Shown here: piece after piece, positions 10,036-18,677 of the stretch | How positions within the stretch are numbered: the stretch's first letter is position 1 | How the letters are laid out: every line of letters begins with the position of its first letter | NCBI GenBank assembly: GCA_964430565.1 | Contig: CAYSFD010000010.1 | Coordinates: 110,813 to 174,812, forward strand | Direction: 5' to 3' | Source: VBDM01 sp964430565 | Lineage (GTDB): Bacteria > Pseudomonadota > Gammaproteobacteria > Burkholderiales > SG8-39 | Length of the DNA: 64,000 nt | Notes under the pieces: generated by a model | What the model saw: only the letters and a program-made list of their open reading frames with translations | What the model was told of the DNA's origin: nothing | The model's database searches: none | Program-made: the position numbers and the translations under genes

Positions 10036-11034
10036 ATGCCGATCAGCTTTGAAATCGTGGTGTTCCTGGTGTTGGTCGCGCTCGCGTTCGACTTTCTGAA
10101 CGGCTTTCACGACGCCGCTAATTCGATCGCGACGGTGGTGTCCACGCGGGTGCTGCGCCCGCACTGGGCGGTGCTCTGGGCGGCGTTCTTCAATTTCGTC
10201 GCGCTGGCGGTGTTCGGCCTGGCGGTGGCGGCGACGATCGGCAAGGGCATCGTCGATCCGAAGATCGTGGATCACCACGTCGTGTTCGGGGCGCTGGTCG
10301 GCGCGATCGCCTGGAACGTGATCACCTGGTACTACGGTATTCCCTCCAGTTCCTCGCACGCGCTGATCGGCGGCGTGGCGGGGGCGGCGGTGGCCAAGGG
10401 CGGCGTGGGCACGCTGGTCGCGAGCGGACTCGTCAAAATCGGCTTTGCCATCGTGCTGTCCCCGCTGCTCGGTCTCACGCTCGGCGCCGTGCTGATGATC
10501 GGGGTGTCCTGGGTTTTCCGGCGAGCGACGCCGAGGCGCGTCGACCGCTGGTTCCGCCGGCTGCAGCTCGTTTCGGCGGCGCTCTACAGTCTCGGCCATG
10601 GGGGCAACGACGCGCAGAAGACCATGGGCATCATCTGGATGCTGCTCATCGCGGCCGGGCTCTCCGCCCCCCAAGACTCGCTGCCGTTCTGGGTCGTTAT
10701 CCTGTGCTACGGGGTGATCGCCCTGGGGACGCTGTTCGGGGGCTGGCGCATCGTCAAGACCATGGGACAGAGAATCACGCCGCTCAAGCCCGTAGGCGGC
10801 TGCTGCGCCGAAACGAGCGGCGCAGTCATGCTGTTCGTCGCCACCGGCCTTGGCATTCCGGTCTCCACCACCCATACCATCACCGGCTCGATCGTCGGCG
10901 TTGGCTCGGTGCGCAACCTGTCCGCGGTGCGCTGGGGCGTGGCCGGCAACATCGTCATCGCCTGGGTCCTGACCATCCCCTGCTCGGCCTTCATCGCCGC
11001 CCTCGCCTGGTGGCTGGGAACGCAATACCTGTAG
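10036..11034 (+). CDS. pit: Inorganic phosphate transporter, Pit family
   Basis: A 332-residue low-affinity phosphate carrier of the PHO4/Pit family. Both signature repeats are present: NGFHDAANSIATVVSTRVL near the N-terminus and GHGGNDAQKTMGII in the second half, with GIPVSTTHTITGSIVGVG later. About ten hydrophobic segments are seen. It follows the DUF47 gene by 18 nt. Together with the upstream pst-pho operon it gives this region both the high-affinity (Pst) and the low-affinity (Pit) uptake routes. Confidence 0.96.
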   Translation: MPISFEIVVFLVLVALAFDFLNGFHDAANSIATVVSTRVLRPHWAVLWAAFFNFVALAVFGLAVAATIGKGIVDPKIVDHHVVFGALVGAIAWNVITWYYGIPSSSSHALIGGVAGAAVAKGGVGTLVASGLVKIGFAIVLSPLLGLTLGAVLMIGVSWVFRRATPRRVDRWFRRLQLVSAALYSLGHGGNDAQKTMGIIWMLLIAAGLSAPQDSLPFWVVILCYGVIALGTLFGGWRIVKTMGQRITPLKPVGGCCAETSGAVMLFVATGLGIPVSTTHTITGSIVGVGSVRNLSAVRWGVAGNIVIAWVLTIPCSAFIAALAWWLGTQYL

Positions 11035-11039
11035 GCATT

Positions 11040-11156
11040 GTGTCGAATCGGCTGCGGGCGATCGAGGCCGACATCACGCTGCTCGCGGTGGACGCCATCG
11101 TCAATGCGGCCAACAACGCGCTGCTCGGCGGCGGCGCCGAGCTCGCGCGACTGTGA
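11040..11156 (+). pseudogene. Remnant of a macrodomain (ADP-ribose-binding) gene
   Basis: A GTG-initiated frame of 38 codons reads IEADITLLAVDAIVNAANN then LLGGGAELARL and stops. The first part matches the N-terminal signature of macrodomain proteins (O-acetyl-ADP-ribose deacetylase type), in which GGGG is normally followed by VDGAIHRAAG and another ~130 residues. Here the frame ends just after the glycines. The 11-base sequence GAATCGGCTGC occurs at 11045-11055 and again at 11159-11169, on both sides of the fragment. A deletion of the gene body is the simplest reading. Confidence 0.7.
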
Positions 11157-11170
11157 CAGAATCGGCTGCC

Positions 11171-12235
11171 ATGTTCCCTGAGCGGCCTTCACCCCTGGCG
11201 CGCTATCTGTTCGTCGCCTACGCGCTTCTGGTCGTCTATGCGAGCCTGCATCCGTTCTCGGGCTGGCGCGACCAGGGCTTGCCGCCGTTCGCTTTTTTGA
11301 CCGCGCGGTTTCCCCGCCCGTTTCATGCGTTCGACATGGTCGCGAACGTTGTCGGCTACGTGCCTCTGGCTTTCCTTGCGGTGCTCGCCGTGCACCCGCT
11401 GTTGCGCGGTCGCGCGGCAGTTATCTTTGTCGTAGCGTTTGCTCTACTGTTGAGCTTTGCGCTGGAATCGCTGCAGCTCTACCTCCCCGCCCGAGCCTCC
11501 TCGAACCTCGATTTTCTCGCCAACGCTGTCGGCGGCATGTTCGGCGCGCTAGCCGCCGCGGCCGCAAAGGGGATGCTGCTGCGCCACCAGGGGCTGCAAG
11601 CTTTTCGCGACCGCCTCTTTCTCCCGGGCGGCAGGGTTGATCTGGGCTTGGTTCTGCTCGGGCTGTGGCTGCTCGCGCAACTCAACCCGAGCACGCTGCT
11701 TTTCGGCACCGGCGATCTGCGCGAGTGGTTCCGGCCGCCGCCGGGCAAGCTCTACCCTGCGGAACTCTTCATTCGCGTCGAAGCCGGTGTCGCAGGCGCC
11801 AACGCTCTCGCTGTCGGGCTGATGGTTTCCTGCCTTATCGCCCGCGAGCAGCCAAAGCGCCTGGTAGTCCTCGCCCTGGTGGGTGTCGGGCTTTGCGTGC
11901 ACAGCTTCGCATTCGGCTTGCTCGTCAGCTCGCAGGACATCCTTTCCTGGCTCACGCCGGGCGCGCTCTACGGCGTCGCGGTCGCGCTCGCGCTGCTGCT
12001 GATCGCCGTGGGCCTGCCGCGCCCCGTGCAGCTCGCGGTCTCGGGCCTGGCGCTTCTGGCGGCAACGGCGCTCGTAAACCTCGCTCCTGCGAATCCGTAC
12101 ATGACTGCGACGCTTTCCCTTTGGCAGCAGGGGCAATATTTTAATTTCAACGGCGCGACGCGCATCGTTTCCGCTATCTGGCCGTTCGCTGCGATGTTCT
12201 ACGTGGTGCTGCTCGCGGCCGACCGTGAGAGGTGA
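11171..12235 (+). CDS. VanZ-like family membrane protein
   Basis: A 354-residue integral membrane protein. The N-terminal ~130 residues match the VanZ-like family: an early LHPFSGW, then DMVANVVGYVPLAFL and a helix with ESLQLYLPARASSNLDFLANAVGG. Further hydrophobic helices fill the C-terminal half. The ATG at 11171 is preferred; a GTG at 11153 would add six residues and overlap the macrodomain remnant. VanZ itself is linked to teicoplanin resistance in Gram-positives, but in proteobacteria the function is unknown, so none is assigned. Confidence 0.8.
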   Translation: MFPERPSPLARYLFVAYALLVVYASLHPFSGWRDQGLPPFAFLTARFPRPFHAFDMVANVVGYVPLAFLAVLAVHPLLRGRAAVIFVVAFALLLSFALESLQLYLPARASSNLDFLANAVGGMFGALAAAAAKGMLLRHQGLQAFRDRLFLPGGRVDLGLVLLGLWLLAQLNPSTLLFGTGDLREWFRPPPGKLYPAELFIRVEAGVAGANALAVGLMVSCLIAREQPKRLVVLALVGVGLCVHSFAFGLLVSSQDILSWLTPGALYGVAVALALLLIAVGLPRPVQLAVSGLALLAATALVNLAPANPYMTATLSLWQQGQYFNFNGATRIVSAIWPFAAMFYVVLLAADRER

Positions 12236-12286
12236 ATCGGCCGAAAAGCGCGGGGCAACGCGGGCCCGAAGTATAATTGCGACTAC

Positions 12287-12595
12287 ATGAGCTATTACGA
12301 AAGACACGTTTTTTTCTGCTGTAACCAGCGCCAGAACGGCGAGGCGTGCTGCAACGACAAGGGCGCGAGCGGCATGCGCGACTACGCGAAGAAACGCGTA
12401 AAGGAATTCGGCCTCGCCGGTCCCGGCAAGGTCCGGGTCAATCAGGCCGGGTGCCTGGACCGCTGCGAGGAAGGGCCGTGCATCGTCGTGTACCCGGAAG
12501 CTGTCTGGTATTCCTACGTTGACGAGGCGGACCTCGACGAAATCATCGAGGAGCACCTCAAAGGCGGCCGGGTGGTCGAACGCCTGCGCATATGA
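12287..12595 (+). CDS. Thioredoxin-like [2Fe-2S] ferredoxin
   Basis: A 102-residue protein with the cysteine pattern of thioredoxin-like 2Fe-2S ferredoxins: FFCCNQR near residues 11-12, EACC at 21-22, and GCLDRCEEGPC followed by IVVYPE. The first and last groups supply the cluster ligands in this family. A TATAAT hexamer at 12272-12277, ten bases before the ATG, may be its -10 box. The stop overlaps the start of the next gene (ATGA), so the pair is co-translated. The redox partner is unknown. Confidence 0.9.
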   Translation: MSYYERHVFFCCNQRQNGEACCNDKGASGMRDYAKKRVKEFGLAGPGKVRVNQAGCLDRCEEGPCIVVYPEAVWYSYVDEADLDEIIEEHLKGGRVVERLRI

Positions 12596-13200
12596 GCCGG
12601 ACGGGCGATCGTGTCTTCATCGACGGCGGTGCAGGCAAGATCGAGACGGTCGTGGAACGGCCCATGGATGCACCGCGCGGTGTTGCGCTCGTCGCGCATC
12701 CGCACCCGCTCTACGGCGGCACGCTCGACAACAAGGTCGTGCAGGCTCTCGCGAAAACCTTTGTCGAGCTGGGCTACGTGTCGCTGCGTCCCAACTTCCG
12801 GGGCGTCGGTGCCTCCGAAGGCGAGCACGACGAGGGCAGGGGCGAAACCGAAGACCTGCTGCGTGTCGCCGCGCATGCCTGGGAAAATTTCGGCAAGCTG
12901 CCGCTCGTGCTGGCGGGTTTCTCATTCGGCGCCGCCGTTCAAACGCAGGTCGCGCAGCGCACAAGCCCGCATCGGGTCGTGCTCGTGGGCGTCGCGGTCG
13001 GCCGCTTTCCTTCGGAGACCGTGCCCGCCGATTCGATTGTGATCCACGGCGAGCGAGACGAAACCGTACCGCTCGAAAAAGTGCTCGACTGGGCCCGGCC
13101 GCAGGAATTGCCGGTCGTGGTCGTCCCGGGCGCCGACCATTTCTTTCACCTGCGCCTGCACATCATTCGAAACATCATTAAAGACTCATGGCGGAGCTAG
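12592..13200 (+). CDS. Alpha/beta hydrolase (dienelactone-hydrolase-like small serine esterase)
   Basis: A 202-residue single-domain alpha/beta hydrolase. The nucleophile elbow is GFSFGA, in LVLAGFSFGAAVQT; an acidic residue in VIHGERDETVPL and a final histidine in PGADHFFHLR complete the expected triad. It starts with ATG overlapping the ferredoxin stop by four bases, and its own end overlaps the ABC ATPase start. The oxyanion region HPHPLYGGTLDNKVVQ is typical of the family found beside this ferredoxin in betaproteobacteria. The substrate is unknown. Confidence 0.9.
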   Translation: MSRTGDRVFIDGGAGKIETVVERPMDAPRGVALVAHPHPLYGGTLDNKVVQALAKTFVELGYVSLRPNFRGVGASEGEHDEGRGETEDLLRVAAHAWENFGKLPLVLAGFSFGAAVQTQVAQRTSPHRVVLVGVAVGRFPSETVPADSIVIHGERDETVPLEKVLDWARPQELPVVVVPGADHFFHLRLHIIRNIIKDSWRS

Positions 13201-14159
13201 CGACGGAAATCGGCGAAGACACGACCGTGCCGCAGGTGGAGCGCATGAGGAGCGTTCTTGCGGCGAAGGACCTGCGCAAGTCCTATGACGGCGAAGAAGT
13301 GGTCGCGGGCATTTCCTTCGGCATCGCGCCCGGCGAGTGCTTCGGGCTGCTCGGCCCGAACGGCGCCGGCAAGACCACGACCTTGAGGCTGTGCCTCGGC
13401 CTCACCGAGCCCGACGGCGGTTCGATCGAGCTGATGCAGCGACCCGTGCCCGGGGAGGCCCGCTCCGCCCGCGTGCGCGTGGGCGTGGTTCCCCAGATAG
13501 ACAACCTCGATCCTGACTTCACCGTCGAAGAAAACCTGGTCGTGTACGGCCGCTACTTCGGCCTCCCCGAGCGCGCCATCCGGGAACGTATCCCCCGGCT
13601 GCTTGATTTTGCGGGGCTCGCTGCACGCGCCAAGTCGCGAATCCAGACTCTCTCGGGCGGAATGAAGCGGCGCCTGACGTTAGCGCGCGCGCTCATCAAC
13701 GATCCGGACTTGATTTTCATGGACGAGCCCACCACCGGACTCGATCCGCAAGCGCGCCACCTGATCTGGGAACGGCTGAAGCAGCTCCTCGCGCAAGGGA
13801 AAACGATCGTGCTCACGACGCACTTCATGGAGGAGGCCGAGCGCCTGTGCGCGCGGCTCGCCATCATGGACCGCGGCCGATTCATCACCGAAGGCAGCCC
13901 GCGCGACCTCATCGTGCGCCACATCGAGCCCCACGTCGTCGAAGTGCACGGCGACGGCGTCATGAGATGGGCCGATCAGGAGGCCGCAGCCCTCGCCTCG
14001 CGCTTGGAGAAAAGCGGCGACACCGTGTTCTGCTACGCCGAGAATCCGGCGCCGCTTCTTGCAAGCTTGTCGAGCCGGCAGGAACTGCGTTACCTGCACC
14101 GACCGGCCGACCTGGAGGACGTGTTCCTGAAGCTCACCGGCAGGGAGCTGCGCGACTGA
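13188..14159 (+). CDS. ABC transporter ATP-binding protein, NodI/DrrA type
   Basis: A 323-residue ABC ATPase of the ABC-2 (DRA/NodI) class. Motifs: Walker A GPNGAGKTTTLR, signature TLSGGMKRRLTLARAL, Walker B LIFMDEPTTGLDPQ, H-loop LTTHFMEEAERL. A C-terminal regulatory segment of ~90 residues follows, as in NodI. The ATG at 13188 overlaps the hydrolase; an internal ATG at 13245 (MRSVLAAKDLRKSYDG) would match homologues more closely. The stop overlaps the permease start (ATGA). Confidence 0.93.
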   Translation: MAELATEIGEDTTVPQVERMRSVLAAKDLRKSYDGEEVVAGISFGIAPGECFGLLGPNGAGKTTTLRLCLGLTEPDGGSIELMQRPVPGEARSARVRVGVVPQIDNLDPDFTVEENLVVYGRYFGLPERAIRERIPRLLDFAGLAARAKSRIQTLSGGMKRRLTLARALINDPDLIFMDEPTTGLDPQARHLIWERLKQLLAQGKTIVLTTHFMEEAERLCARLAIMDRGRFITEGSPRDLIVRHIEPHVVEVHGDGVMRWADQEAAALASRLEKSGDTVFCYAENPAPLLASLSSRQELRYLHRPADLEDVFLKLTGRELRD

Positions 14160-14938
14160 TGCAGTTCTTCGCACCGCCCTCGATGAGTCTGCGTTTCGTG
14201 CCGGTGTGGCGCAGGAATCTGCTGGTGTGGCGCAAGCTCGCGGTTCCCTCCATTCTGGGCAATCTCGCCGATCCGATGATCTACGTATTCGGACTCGGCT
14301 ACGGCCTGGGCTCGATGCTGCCTGAGGTCGGCGGGGTGCCCTACATCGCATTCCTCGCGGCGGGCATGGTGTGCTCGAGCACGATGAACAGCGCCACGTT
14401 CGAGGCGATGTACTCGGCTTTCTCGCGCATGCACGTGCAGCGCACCTGGGACGCGATCATGAACGCCCCGGTCGATCTCGATGACGTCGTTCTCGCCGAG
14501 CTCGTCTGGGCGGCATCGAAGAGCGTGCTTTCGGGCGCGGCGATTCTCGCCGTCGTCTGGCTGCTCGGCCTGTCGAATTCGGTCCTATCGCTCTGGGTCC
14601 TGGCGCTCGTCCCGCTCGTCGGCCTCACCTTCGGCGCGCTCGCTCTGGCGGTGACGGCGATGGCGCGCAGCTACGACTTCTTCATGTACTATTTCACGCT
14701 GATCATCACGCCGATGAGCCTCCTCTGCGGGGTGTTCTTCCCCGTTGAGCAGTTGCCCGAGCTTTTCCAGACGATCGCCGCGTTTCTGCCGCTCACGCAC
14801 GCCGTGGCGATCGCGCGGCCGCTACTCCTTGGCCAGGTTCCGGCCGACGCCGCCTTGCACGCACTCGTGCTGCTTGCTTATGCGGCGGCCGGATTTTATG
14901 CTGCGGCAATACTCTTCCGCCGACGATTGCTCAAATAG
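14159..14938 (+). CDS. ABC-2 type transporter permease, NodJ-like
   Basis: A 259-residue membrane protein with six predicted helices and the ABC-2 layout: an N-terminal cytoplasmic RNLLVWRKLAVPSILGNLADP, then GLGYGLGS, MVCSSTMNSATFEA, and near the end GVFFPVEQLPELFQTIAAFLPLTH in two parts. It pairs with the ATPase it overlaps by three bases. NodIJ exports lipo-chitin signals in rhizobia, but NodIJ-like pairs are widespread in betaproteobacteria without nod genes, so the cargo here is unknown. Confidence 0.92.
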   Translation: MQFFAPPSMSLRFVPVWRRNLLVWRKLAVPSILGNLADPMIYVFGLGYGLGSMLPEVGGVPYIAFLAAGMVCSSTMNSATFEAMYSAFSRMHVQRTWDAIMNAPVDLDDVVLAELVWAASKSVLSGAAILAVVWLLGLSNSVLSLWVLALVPLVGLTFGALALAVTAMARSYDFFMYYFTLIITPMSLLCGVFFPVEQLPELFQTIAAFLPLTHAVAIARPLLLGQVPADAALHALVLLAYAAAGFYAAAILFRRRLLK

Positions 14939-14940
14939 CC

Positions 14941-15354
14941 ATGGTCTGGATCAAGACGCTGCACATCATTTTCATGGTCGCCTGGTTTGCGGGTCTGTTC
15001 TACCTGCCGCGCCTGTTCGTCTATCACGCGATGAGCGAGGATGCGCCGAGCAAGGAGCGCTTCAAGGTGATGGAGCGCAAGCTCTATTGGGGCATCATGG
15101 CCCCCGGCGCCGTGCTGACCATCGTCTTTGGCACGTGGTTGTGGCTCGCCTACGATTTGACGGGCGCCTGGCTCTACGCGAAGCTCGTCTTAGTCGTCCT
15201 TTTGGTCGCCTACCACCTGCACTGCGGCAAGCTACTTGCCGATTTCGCGCGCGACCGCAACACGAAGTCGCACATCTGGTACCGCTGGTTCAACGAGGTG
15301 CCGACGGTGCTTCTTATCGTCGCGGTAATCCTGACGGTGGTCAAGCCGTTCTAG
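14941..15354 (+). CDS. hemJ: Protoporphyrinogen IX oxidase HemJ
   Basis: A 137-residue membrane protein of the HemJ (UPF0093) family, which oxidises protoporphyrinogen IX in haem synthesis. It has the conserved start MVWIKTLHIIFMVAWFAGLF with the haem-ligand-type His8, then YLPRLFVYHA, and the C-terminal KSHIWYRWFNEVPTVLL. Four hydrophobic helices fit the family. The ATG follows the ABC permease stop by two bases. Confidence 0.93.
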   Translation: MVWIKTLHIIFMVAWFAGLFYLPRLFVYHAMSEDAPSKERFKVMERKLYWGIMAPGAVLTIVFGTWLWLAYDLTGAWLYAKLVLVVLLVAYHLHCGKLLADFARDRNTKSHIWYRWFNEVPTVLLIVAVILTVVKPF

Positions 15355-15405
15355 CGGTAGTAGTGGGAGTCGAAGTCCTTCGCACTTGCCAGGTCGCCCA
15401 AATCT

Positions 15406-15421
15406 TGGCATGCTCGTTGCG
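15406..15421 (+). promoter_or_regulatory. Candidate sigma-54 promoter
   Basis: TGGCATGCTCGTTGC places GG (15407-15408) and GC (15419-15420) ten bases apart, the -24/-12 geometry of sigma-54 promoters (consensus TGGCACG-N4-TTGC). It ends 15 bases before the GNAT gene start, so the transcript would have almost no leader. No enhancer-binding site was identified. One mismatch in the -24 element. Confidence 0.35.
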
Positions 15422-15435
15422 TTCGATTTTCCAGA

Positions 15436-15948
15436 ATGAATGCGAAAAACATCACATTGAGACCCGGACGGCCGGTCGATGCCGTCAGGATCGCGGCGAT
15501 GTCGCGCGATCTCATAGAGACGGGCCTCGGCTGGTCATGGGGGCCGGAACGGGTTTCGCGCTCGATCGCAAACAGGGAGACGTTCACGCTGCTCGCCTGC
15601 GACCGCGACCGCGTCGTCGCTTTTGCCATCATGTTTTTCGGCGATGAGCATGCCCACTTGAATCTTCTCGCCGTGCGCCCCTCGCATCAGAGACTGGGAA
15701 TCGGGCGGCACATGGTCCAATGGCTGGTCGAATCGGCCCACGTTGCCGGGATCGCTTCGATTCACCTCGAGCTGCGCGCGGCCAACACCACCGCGCGCAG
15801 CTTCTACAAAGCGCTCGACTTCACCGAGTCGGCTTACATCCCGGGGTACTATCGCGGGCGCGAAATGGCGCTGCGCATGATGCGGGTACTGCGCAAGCCG
15901 GGAGCGCCGCTGCCGGTCTGGCCCGCGCCCAAGCTGCCGAAAAGCTGA
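15436..15948 (+). CDS. GNAT family N-acetyltransferase (RimI-like)
   Basis: A 170-residue acetyltransferase. The acetyl-CoA site is seen as LNLLAVRPSHQRLGIGRHMVQWL (motif A, R/Q-x-x-G-x-G/A), followed by LELRAANTTARSFYKALDF (motif B) and the YRGREMALRMMR ending common in RimI-like enzymes. The substrate is unknown; RimI itself acetylates ribosomal protein S18, but RimI-like folds act on many targets. It stands alone between hemJ and the peptidase gene. Confidence 0.88.
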   Translation: MNAKNITLRPGRPVDAVRIAAMSRDLIETGLGWSWGPERVSRSIANRETFTLLACDRDRVVAFAIMFFGDEHAHLNLLAVRPSHQRLGIGRHMVQWLVESAHVAGIASIHLELRAANTTARSFYKALDFTESAYIPGYYRGREMALRMMRVLRKPGAPLPVWPAPKLPKS

Positions 15949-15991
15949 CCCCATAGCGGCAAAGCAGGCACGCGCAACAGGGACTGCCAAG

Positions 15992-18667
15992 ATGCGGGGT
16001 GCGGCGCTCGCTTTCACCCTCGGCTTTATGGCGAACACTGCTTCGGCGATTCCGGGACTTGAGCCTGGTGTATCGCACGAGCTCGCGCGCTGGCGCGCAC
16101 AGCACTACCGCGATGTTCGATATGTGCTCTCAATGAACATCGCAACAGGCGCGCAGAAACTCAAGGGGACGGCCGCCATGGAAGTCACGCTGCCCAGCAG
16201 CAGGCCCGACCTCGTCCTGGACTGGCGGCCCTCGCCGGGCGCCGCACGCCTGCGGCAACTTCGCGTCAACGGCAAGCCCGCGCAGACGCGAATCGAGCAG
16301 GAGCACTTGATCGTTCCGGCGCGGTTTCTTCGCACGGGAAAGAACCGCGTGACTTTCACCTTCGAGTCGCCGATCGCTCCGTCGGGCAGCGCCGTGACGC
16401 GCTACTTGGACCGTGAGGACGGCTCCGAGTACGTCTATACGCTGTTCGTTCCTTCGGATGCGAGCAGTGTTTTTCCCTGCTTCGACCAGCCCGATTTAAA
16501 GGCGCGTTTCACGCTCGCCCTGACGCTGCCGCGCGCCTGGACCGCTGTGGGCAACGCCGCTGTAGCGGCGATCGAAGACGCGCCGAACGACGCGCGTCGA
16601 TTTCGATTCGCCCAGACCCCGCCGATCAGCACCTATCTTTTCGCCTTTGCTGCGGGACCGTTCGCAGAAATTCACGATCCCGCCTCGCCGCCGGCTCCCG
16701 CTACACAGGGCAGCACGCGCGCGCCAAAAGCGGGTAAGGGGCACCTCGCCAAGGGATACGGAGTTGAAACCAGGCTTTTCGTGCGCAAATCCCAGCTCGA
16801 GCGCGCCAGGCAGGAAGCGCCGGAAGTTCTGCGGCTCAACCGCGAGGCGGTGCGCTGGTTCGCGCGCTACTTCGATTTCCGTTTCCCCTTTTCCAAGTAC
16901 GACCTGGTGCTGATACCGGAGTTCGCCTACGGCGGCATGGAGCATGCAGGAGCGACCTTTCTTCGCGAGGAAGCGGTGCTGTTTCCGTCCGTGCCGAATG
17001 AAACGGACATCCTCGCTCGCGCGCAGCTCCTCCTGCACGAGGCCTCGCACCAATGGTTCGGGGACCTGGTCACGATGCGCTGGTTCGACGACTTGTGGCT
17101 GAAGGAGGGTTTCGCCAATTTCATGGCGGCCAAGGCGGCCGAGGCGCTGATGCCCGGGCAGCCGGTATGGAACGCGTTTCATGCGCTCAAGACCGCCGCC
17201 TACCGGACCGACGTCACGCAGGGGACCACGCCGATCTATCGGCCGCTTGCGAATCTTTCCGCGGCGAAATCCGCCTACGGCAATGTCGTCTACGGCAAGG
17301 CGCCCGCAGTGCTGCGCCAGGCCGAGTTTACTGTCGGCGAGGCCGCGTTCCGACGAGCGGTCCGGCAGTTCGTCAAGAAGCACACTTATGCGGCGGCCGA
17401 TTGGAGCGATCTCATTGTCGCGCTCGAGCGCGCCTCGAAGCGAAACTTGAAGGGCTGGGCGGAAGCCTGGGTCACGCGGCGCGGCATGCCTGAAGTGCGC
17501 CTCGCCTGGGATACCGACCGCGAGGGCCGGCCGAAAAACGTGGTCCTGGAGCAGCACGATGTGCTTCGGGAAGGGCGAACCTGGCCGATGAAGGTCAGGG
17601 TGTTCGCCATGCCCGAGACCGGACTCCCTCGTTCGATCGACGCTCTTATGCGCGGCGAGCGCACGCCCATACCAAAGATAGACGGCATGCCGGAGATCGA
17701 ATTCGCGTTCGCCAACTTCGGCGACTACGGTTATGGGCGCTTCCTGCTCGATCCCCGGAGCCGGGAAGCGGTGCTCGCGCGTCCGGAAGTGGTGCAGGGC
17801 GCTTTGCTGCGCGCGCTCGTCTTCGACTCGCTATGGGAGTCGGCGCGGGATGCCGAGCTGGCGCCGCTCGCCTACATAGACCTTGTTCTCAGAGTCGCTC
17901 CCGTGGAACGCGATCCGGTCACGCTTGCGAGCTTGGTTGGGCGCGCGCAGCACGCGTTTCTGCACCATTTGTCGGACACGCAGCGCGAAGCCGCGGCGCC
18001 GCGCCTCGAGCAACTCCTTGTAGAAGGAATGTTGCACGCGGACACCCCGGGCCGCCGCATCACGTTTTTAAGGACGTTTGCGGCGAGCGCCTGGTCGGAG
18101 GCCGCGCAGGCGCGGCTGAAAGCGCTGCTCGCAAACACCCTGGAGATCCCCGGGGTGAAGCTCAGTTCGCGCGACCGTTTCCGCATCATCGCGCGCCTCC
18201 TTGCACTCGGCGATCCCGATGCGGGTCTCTTCCTTGCTCTGCAGAGCGCGGCCGATTCCAGCGACGACGGCCGCCGCTACGCCTTTGCCGCGGCGGCAGC
18301 CGAGCGCAGCGCGGAGGCGAAGCGCGCCTACTTCGAGCGCTTTCTCTCGGACCGCGCTCTCGCCGAAGGCTGGGTGGACGCGGCGCTCCTTCCCTTCAAC
18401 TCGGTCGAGCACGTTGAGCTGACCCAGCCGTTTCTCGATCTCGCGCTCGCGGCCCTGCCCGAGTTGAGGCGCACGCGCAAGATCTTCTTCGTCAATAACT
18501 GGCTCGCCGCGTTCATAGGCGGCCAATTGCACGCCGCGGCGTTCGAGCAGATCGAGAGCTATGCTCGCCAGCCGGATCTCGACCCCGACTTGAAGCTGCA
18601 ATTGCTCGAAGCGGCGGATGGACTCGCGCGGACCGTGAAGATCCGTTCGCGCTTCGCGCGCTTATAG
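15992..18667 (+). CDS. M1 family zinc aminopeptidase, exported
   Basis: An 891-residue M1 metallopeptidase. The N-terminus (MRGAALAFTLGFMANTASA) is a signal peptide, so it acts outside the cytoplasm. The substrate-binding GGMEHAG motif precedes the zinc site: HEASH gives H349, E350 and H353, and E372 in WLKEGFANF is the third ligand, the HExxH-x18-E pattern. The C-terminal ~300 residues are a helical ERAP1-like domain. It releases N-terminal amino acids from peptides. The frame is intact throughout. Confidence 0.93.
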   Translation: MRGAALAFTLGFMANTASAIPGLEPGVSHELARWRAQHYRDVRYVLSMNIATGAQKLKGTAAMEVTLPSSRPDLVLDWRPSPGAARLRQLRVNGKPAQTRIEQEHLIVPARFLRTGKNRVTFTFESPIAPSGSAVTRYLDREDGSEYVYTLFVPSDASSVFPCFDQPDLKARFTLALTLPRAWTAVGNAAVAAIEDAPNDARRFRFAQTPPISTYLFAFAAGPFAEIHDPASPPAPATQGSTRAPKAGKGHLAKGYGVETRLFVRKSQLERARQEAPEVLRLNREAVRWFARYFDFRFPFSKYDLVLIPEFAYGGMEHAGATFLREEAVLFPSVPNETDILARAQLLLHEASHQWFGDLVTMRWFDDLWLKEGFANFMAAKAAEALMPGQPVWNAFHALKTAAYRTDVTQGTTPIYRPLANLSAAKSAYGNVVYGKAPAVLRQAEFTVGEAAFRRAVRQFVKKHTYAAADWSDLIVALERASKRNLKGWAEAWVTRRGMPEVRLAWDTDREGRPKNVVLEQHDVLREGRTWPMKVRVFAMPETGLPRSIDALMRGERTPIPKIDGMPEIEFAFANFGDYGYGRFLLDPRSREAVLARPEVVQGALLRALVFDSLWESARDAELAPLAYIDLVLRVAPVERDPVTLASLVGRAQHAFLHHLSDTQREAAAPRLEQLLVEGMLHADTPGRRITFLRTFAASAWSEAAQARLKALLANTLEIPGVKLSSRDRFRIIARLLALGDPDAGLFLALQSAADSSDDGRRYAFAAAAAERSAEAKRAYFERFLSDRALAEGWVDAALLPFNSVEHVELTQPFLDLALAALPELRRTRKIFFVNNWLAAFIGGQLHAAAFEQIESYARQPDLDPDLKLQLLEAADGLARTVKIRSRFARL

Positions 18668-18677
18668 AGGGCCAGCC

